Assembly: GCF_000633255.1 (NCBI RefSeq)
Contig: NZ_AYMJ01000021.1
Span: 85,255 to 149,254, forward strand
DNA length: 64,000 nt
Origin: Pseudomonas sp. H1h
Lineage (GTDB): Bacteria; Pseudomonadota; Gammaproteobacteria; Pseudomonadales; Pseudomonadaceae
Direction of reading: 5' to 3'
Shown here piece by piece: positions 60,488 to 64,000 of this stretch (within the stretch, counting starts at the first letter, position 1; every line of letters begins with the position of its first letter). Below the pieces are notes generated by a model. That model was not told where the DNA came from, did not search any database, and worked only from the letters and a program-made list of their open reading frames with translations. Made by a program: the position numbers and the translations under genes.

Positions 60488-60503
60488 TGCAGGAAACGCG
60501 CCA
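60488..60503 (-). promoter_or_regulatory. Candidate sigma54 promoter of the glycosylation operon
   Basis: TGGCGC-N5-CTGCA on the minus strand keeps the -24 GG and -12 GC at correct spacing, 137 bp before rfbF. A weak sigma28-like pair (GCAAG, 12 bases, CGCCATAA) lies beside it. Either would tie sugar synthesis to the flagellar cascade. Confidence 0.45.
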
Positions 60504-60539
60504 GCTCGGCGGGACGACGCCAGATGCGTCACTCACCAA

Positions 60540-60575
60540 GAAAAAAGGGATGAGTGCTCTGCGGCCCCATCCCTT
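60540..60575 (-). terminator. Terminator after the RTX-like remnant
   Basis: 8-bp arms AAGGGATG/CATCCCTT followed on the minus strand by six Ts, about 30 bp past the stop of the decayed frame at 60605. Its presence supports the view that a real gene once ended there. Confidence 0.7.
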
Positions 60576-60604
60576 CGTACACATCACTCGACAGGCTGAG
60601 GAGA

Positions 60605-60858
60605 TCAGCCAGACATGGCAACCGCATCGCCGCTTGCGGGCAAATCGTAAACCTGACCATCGGCGGTCTGGATGTGGTTGATGCCGGTTCGCAGGTTGCC
60701 CAGTTCAATGTCATGGCGACCATGCTGTCGCCGTAGCTGAGCACATCAATGCCGTCGCCCCGTCCGGATACCTTTAAAGCGCGCTTTGCATCAGCCTGCT
60801 GAAAATAAACGTCGATCCCTTGGCCCCAGTCATTGCAGATGGCGCCGGCGGGAAACAA
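60605..60858 (-). pseudogene. Decayed C terminus of an RTX-like or similar secreted protein
   Basis: On the minus strand one frame reads ...WGQGIDVYFQQADAKRALKVSG...GIDVLSYGDSMVAM, and after a frame change near 60710-60720 another reads IELGNLRTGINHIQTADGQ, then VYDLPASGDAVAMSG and a stop. The tail resembles the end of hemolysin-type calcium-binding proteins, including the neighbour at 60962 (NTIEHFMAANGDVLPINGDG). The two parts are not in one frame and no start was found, so I call it a remnant. The rest of the 607-bp gap 60355-60961 holds terminators and the promoter candidate. Confidence 0.4.
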
Positions 60859-60867
60859 TCAAAGCCT

Positions 60868-60904
60868 GAAAAAAAAACCAAAACAGGCGACCCAAGGTCG
60901 CCTG
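60868..60904 (-). terminator. Terminator after the RTX protein gene
   Basis: CAGGCGACC-CAA-GGTCGCCTG with a T-rich tract (TTTTGGTTTTTTTTT) on the minus strand, 58 bp past the stop. Confidence 0.85.
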
Positions 60905-60961
60905 CTGTCACTGCGCAATGCGGCCCGTCACGACCAGCACAAGACGCATCGCGCCGAGGTA

Positions 60962-63900
60962 TCAGCCAAACATGCTGAAACCATCGCCATTGATCGGCAG
61001 AACATCCCCGTTGGCGGCCATGAAGTGCTCGATGGTGTTATAGCCAGCGAACCAGTCCTTCAGTTTTACCCCTTGGGCAGTTGGGTCGGACGGCTGGAAA
61101 TATCCGTCGTTGAGGTACAGGTCGTCACCCACCCGCGCCAGTTGCAACGCATCAGCCGAACGGATGTTGTTCAGGATCAGCGTGTCCGTACCGCTATGGC
61201 CGTCATCACGGATGGTCACCAGCAAGCCGGTATTGACGAAATAGGTGTCGCCACCTTCGCCGCCGTTGGCAAAACCGGTGGCTTTAATTTGCCACGGGTA
61301 AGCAGATTGCGCGCCGAAAGTCAGCGCGTCATTGCCCGCCCCGCCAAGCAACACGAAGTTTTCACCGGTACCGAGCAGATCATCGCTACCGTCGCCACCA
61401 TCGGCAGTGCCACTGACGACGTGGATCGTGTCGTTGCCAGCTTCACCAAAGGCGAACGTTCCACGGTCGTCCGGAGCGCTGATGATGAGGTCGTTGCCAT
61501 TGCCGCCGTACAGCATGTCGGCTTGTGGCCCAGCGGCAGCAACGTCGACCGCGAACGGCCCGAGCTGGGTGTAGAAGCTGCCGTAAATGACATCGTTGCC
61601 GTCGCCACCGTAAATGGTGTCATTGCCCAGGCCACCTTCAAGACCGTTGGCCAGCGCGTTGCCGATCAGCGTGTCGTTGAAGTTGGTGCCGATGACACTT
61701 TCGACGTTGATCAGCACATCGCCTTGTGCATCACCGCCCTGATTGACGCCGGTCTGCAAGTTAATGTTCACCGCCGTGGTGTTGTTGATGTACCAGACCG
61801 TGTCGATCCCTTCGCGCCCGTCAATCACGTCGGCGCCGCCGCCACCGACGAAATTGTCGTTGATCGCCGTTCCGGACAAGGTGTCGGCGAAATTGCTTCC
61901 CTGGAAGATCTCGATCCCGGTGAAGGTATCACCAGCAGCATCGCCGGCATTGACGTTGGTTTTCAGGTCGATGGTGACGGCACTGTCCGACGACTCGTAG
62001 CTGACCATATCCAGACCGGTGCCGCCGTTGATTGCCAGCGCAACGGAGTTGCCAACGAAAATATCGTTGTACTTCGAGCCCGTGAATGCCTCGATGCTGT
62101 TGTAGGTGTCACCCGTCGCGATACCGGTACTGACACCGGTTTTCAGGTTGATGCTGACGCCCACTGTGCTGTCGTCATAGGACACAGTATCCATGCCCCC
62201 ACCACCGATGAACTGGTCGGCACCACCGCCACCGTAAAGCAGATCATTGCCGTTGCCGCCGGTGATGATGTTGTCAATCGCGTTACCCACGCCAGTGAAC
62301 GAACCGGTGCCGGTGTAAGTCAGGCGCTCGACGTTGGCCGCCAGCGTGTGGTCCTTGTAGCTGACCCGCACTTCATCGTTGCCGCCGCCGGCCTGTTCGA
62401 TGACGGTTACGCCACCACCGTTGACATAGTAGATATCGTCCCCGGCGCCACCGTCGTAGGTAGCGAAGAGGTAGGCGTCAGTGGTGAAGGTATCGTTGAA
62501 GGCCGAACCGATGACCTTCTCGACGTTGGTCAGGGTCACGCCCTGCGAGTCGCCACCGACGCCCGGCAGACTGGTGCCCGGACGGATGTCGATATTCACG
62601 GCCGCGCTTGAAGTCGAGTAATCCACGGTGTCGAAGCCTTCACCGCCATCGACACCCGAGATTCGGCCATCGACCACGAAGGTGTCGTTGAATTTGGAAC
62701 CGGCAACGACTTCGATGCTGTTGTAAGTATCGCCCGCACCGATCCCCGAGATGACCCCGGTTTTCAGGTTGATGTTCATCGCCACTGTGCTGTCCAGATA
62801 CGACACGGTGTCGCGACCGGCACCGCCGAAGAACTGGTCGGCACCGCCACCGCCATAGAACATGTCGTTGCCGTTACCGCCAGTGATGATGTTGTCGCTG
62901 GCATTGCCCCAACCGGTGAACGCAGCTGTACCGGTGTAGGTCAGACGCTCGACGTTGGCCGCCAGCGTGTGGTCCTTGTAACTGACCCGCACTTCATCGT
63001 TGCCGCCGCCCACTTGCTCGATGACGGTCACGCCGCCGCCATTGACGTAGTAGATGTCGTCGCCCGCACCGCCGTCGTAGGTGGCGTAGAGGTAGGCGTC
63101 CGTGGTGAAGCTATCGTTGAAGGCCGAACCGATGACCTTCTCGACGTTGGTCAGGGTCACGCCCTGCGAGTCGCCACCGACGCCCGGCAGACTGGTGCCC
63201 GGACGGATGTCGATATTCACGGCCGCGCTTGAAGTCGAGTAATCCACGGTGTCGAAGCCTTCACCGCCATCGACACCCGAAATCCGGCTATCGACCACGA
63301 AGGTGTCGTTGAATTTGGAACCGGCAACGACTTCGATGCTGTTGTAAGTATCGCCCGCACCGATCCCCGAGATGATCCCGGTTTTCAGGTTTATGTTCAT
63401 CGCGACCGTGCTGTCGAGGTACGACACGGTGTCGCGACCGGCACCGCCGAAGAACTGGTCGGCACCGCCACCGCCATAGAACATGTCGTTGCCGTTACCG
63501 CCAGTGATGATGTTGTCGCTGGCATTGCCCCAACCGGTGAACGCAGCTGTACCGGTGTAGGTCAGACGCTCGACGTTGGCCGCCAGCGTGTGGTCCTTGT
63601 AGCTGACCCGCACTTCATCGTTGCCGCCGCCCACTTGCTCGATGACGGTCACGCCACCACCGTTGACGTAGTAGATGTCGTCGCCCGCACCGCCGTCGTA
63701 GGTGGCGTAGAGGTAGGCGTCCGTGGTGAAGCTATCGTTGAAGGCCGAACCAATGACCTTTTCAACGCCAGTCAGGGTCACGCCCTGGGAATCGCCACCC
63801 ACACCTGGCAGACCGGTGCCCGGACGGATGTCGACGTTCACGCCGGCAGCCGAAGTCGAGTAATCGACGGTGTCGAAGCCTTCACCGCCATCGACACCCG

Positions 63901-64000
63901 AAATCCGGCTATCGACCACGAAGGTGTCGTTGAATTTGGAACCGGCGATGACTTCGATGTCGTTGAACGTATCGCCCGCGCCGATCCCCGAGATGACCCC
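60962..64000 (-). CDS. Large RTX-type calcium-binding repeat protein, C-terminal part (cut by window edge)
   Basis: The last 1,012 codons of a protein that continues beyond the window. It is built of 207-residue units containing nonapeptide-like GGxGxD clusters (GGNGNDMFYGGGGADQFFGG, YDGGAGDDIYYVNGGG) and conserved strands (DTVSYLDSTVAMNINLKTG, NVEKVIGSAFNDSF). Two complete units (62671-63291, 63292-63912) are nearly identical in DNA; the next toward the C terminus has diverged, and further GGxGxD blocks follow. The C-terminal tail (LKDWFAGYNTIEHFMAANG, ending DGFSMFG) is likely a type I secretion signal region. Probably a secreted or surface adhesin-like protein; exact function unknown. Confidence 0.85.
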   Translation of the reverse strand, partial: GVISGIGAGDTFNDIEVIAGSKFNDTFVVDSRISGVDGGEGFDTVDYSTSAAGVNVDIRPGTGLPGVGGDSQGVTLTGVEKVIGSAFNDSFTTDAYLYATYDGGAGDDIYYVNGGGVTVIEQVGGGNDEVRVSYKDHTLAANVERLTYTGTAAFTGWGNASDNIITGGNGNDMFYGGGGADQFFGGAGRDTVSYLDSTVAMNINLKTGIISGIGAGDTYNSIEVVAGSKFNDTFVVDSRISGVDGGEGFDTVDYSTSSAAVNIDIRPGTSLPGVGGDSQGVTLTNVEKVIGSAFNDSFTTDAYLYATYDGGAGDDIYYVNGGGVTVIEQVGGGNDEVRVSYKDHTLAANVERLTYTGTAAFTGWGNASDNIITGGNGNDMFYGGGGADQFFGGAGRDTVSYLDSTVAMNINLKTGVISGIGAGDTYNSIEVVAGSKFNDTFVVDGRISGVDGGEGFDTVDYSTSSAAVNIDIRPGTSLPGVGGDSQGVTLTNVEKVIGSAFNDTFTTDAYLFATYDGGAGDDIYYVNGGGVTVIEQAGGGNDEVRVSYKDHTLAANVERLTYTGTGSFTGVGNAIDNIITGGNGNDLLYGGGGADQFIGGGGMDTVSYDDSTVGVSINLKTGVSTGIATGDTYNSIEAFTGSKYNDIFVGNSVALAINGGTGLDMVSYESSDSAVTIDLKTNVNAGDAAGDTFTGIEIFQGSNFADTLSGTAINDNFVGGGGADVIDGREGIDTVWYINNTTAVNINLQTGVNQGGDAQGDVLINVESVIGTNFNDTLIGNALANGLEGGLGNDTIYGGDGNDVIYGSFYTQLGPFAVDVAAAGPQADMLYGGNGNDLIISAPDDRGTFAFGEAGNDTIHVVSGTADGGDGSDDLLGTGENFVLLGGAGNDALTFGAQSAYPWQIKATGFANGGEGGDTYFVNTGLLVTIRDDGHSGTDTLILNNIRSADALQLARVGDDLYLNDGYFQPSDPTAQGVKLKDWFAGYNTIEHFMAANGDVLPINGDGFSMFG
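62671..63291 (-). repeat. 621-bp coding repeat, copy 1
   Basis: Starts at CGACCACGAAGGTGTCGTTG and matches 63292-63912 with only scattered silent or conservative differences, encoding the 207-residue RTX unit. Confidence 0.88.
63292..63912 (-). repeat. 621-bp coding repeat, copy 2
   Basis: Second near-identical copy. A third begins at 63913 and is cut by the window end, and a diverged one lies at about 62050-62670. Confidence 0.88.

Noticed and set aside
60833..62611. 592-codon plus-strand open frame opposite the RTX gene
   Set aside because: Shadow of the RTX repeats; the minus-strand frame has clear GGxGxD domain logic and a terminator.
62671..64000. Regular repeats as a possible CRISPR array
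   Set aside because: The repeat unit is 621 bp, fully coding and in frame; there are no short repeats with unique spacers.

Overview
The window is GC-rich (roughly 60%), with gene content and order typical of a Pseudomonas of the fluorescens group. It shows FleQ/FleSR/FliA flagellar regulation, FlhF/FleN polar placement, MotCD stators, HptB/HsbR/HsbA inside the flagellar locus, a short flagellin, and many copies of the Pseudomonas REP inverted repeat. Almost everything is on the minus strand; only the left edge (1-713) and a small insert (16000-17646) are read on the plus strand. No rRNA, tRNA, CRISPR array or transposase was seen.

Layout, left to right. 1-1669: a truncated FliK-domain protein, a free-standing FlhB C-terminal-domain protein and a DUF2802 gene, disturbed by a 439-bp tandem duplication. 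1670-10349: chemotaxis and motor block (cheW, parP-like, parC-like, motD, motC, cheB, cheA, cheZ, cheY). 10517-15679: fliA, fleN, flhF, flhA. 15764-18008: an insert with two plus-strand genes, closed by a second, partly deleted copy of the flhA 5' end with its sigma54-type promoter. 18417-25413: flhB, fliR, fliQ, fliP, fliO, fliN, fliM, fliL, fliK. 25520-27912: Hpt / PP2C response regulator / STAS output module. 28102-33861: fliJ, fliI, fliH, fliG, fliF, fliE. 34114-38305: fleR, fleS, fleQ. 38478-42118: fliT-like, fliS, fliD, flaG, fliC.

42356-60351 is a flagellin glycosylation island. It holds an unknown 90-aa protein, a Maf-type transferase, a FabH-like ketoacyl synthase, a complete CMP-pseudaminic acid set (PseB, C, H, G, I, F, with G and H fused) plus a methylase, a 974-aa multi-domain glycosyltransferase and a CmcI-like methyltransferase. 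A second sugar set follows: CDP-glucose synthase, CDP-glucose 4,6-dehydratase, RfbC-like epimerase, C-methyltransferase, aminotransferase and NeuD-like acyltransferase. These are tightly spaced, often with start/stop overlaps, and lie downstream of a sigma54-like site. 60355-64000 has terminators, a decayed RTX-like gene end, and the C-terminal 1,012 codons of a large RTX calcium-binding protein with near-identical 207-residue repeats.

How it fits together: FleQ with sigma54 would switch on export and basal-body genes and FleSR, and FliA then transcribes fliC. FlhF and FleN set flagellar position and number, the Che and ParCP proteins form the polar array, HptB/HsbR/HsbA links motility to a partner-switching output, and the glycosylation island decorates flagellin. 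The least familiar material is the CDP-sugar branch, the paired FliK-domain/FlhB-domain genes, the flhA-flhB insert with its orphan flagellar promoter, and the repeat-homogenised RTX protein. All family assignments come from reading the sequence; no database search was run.
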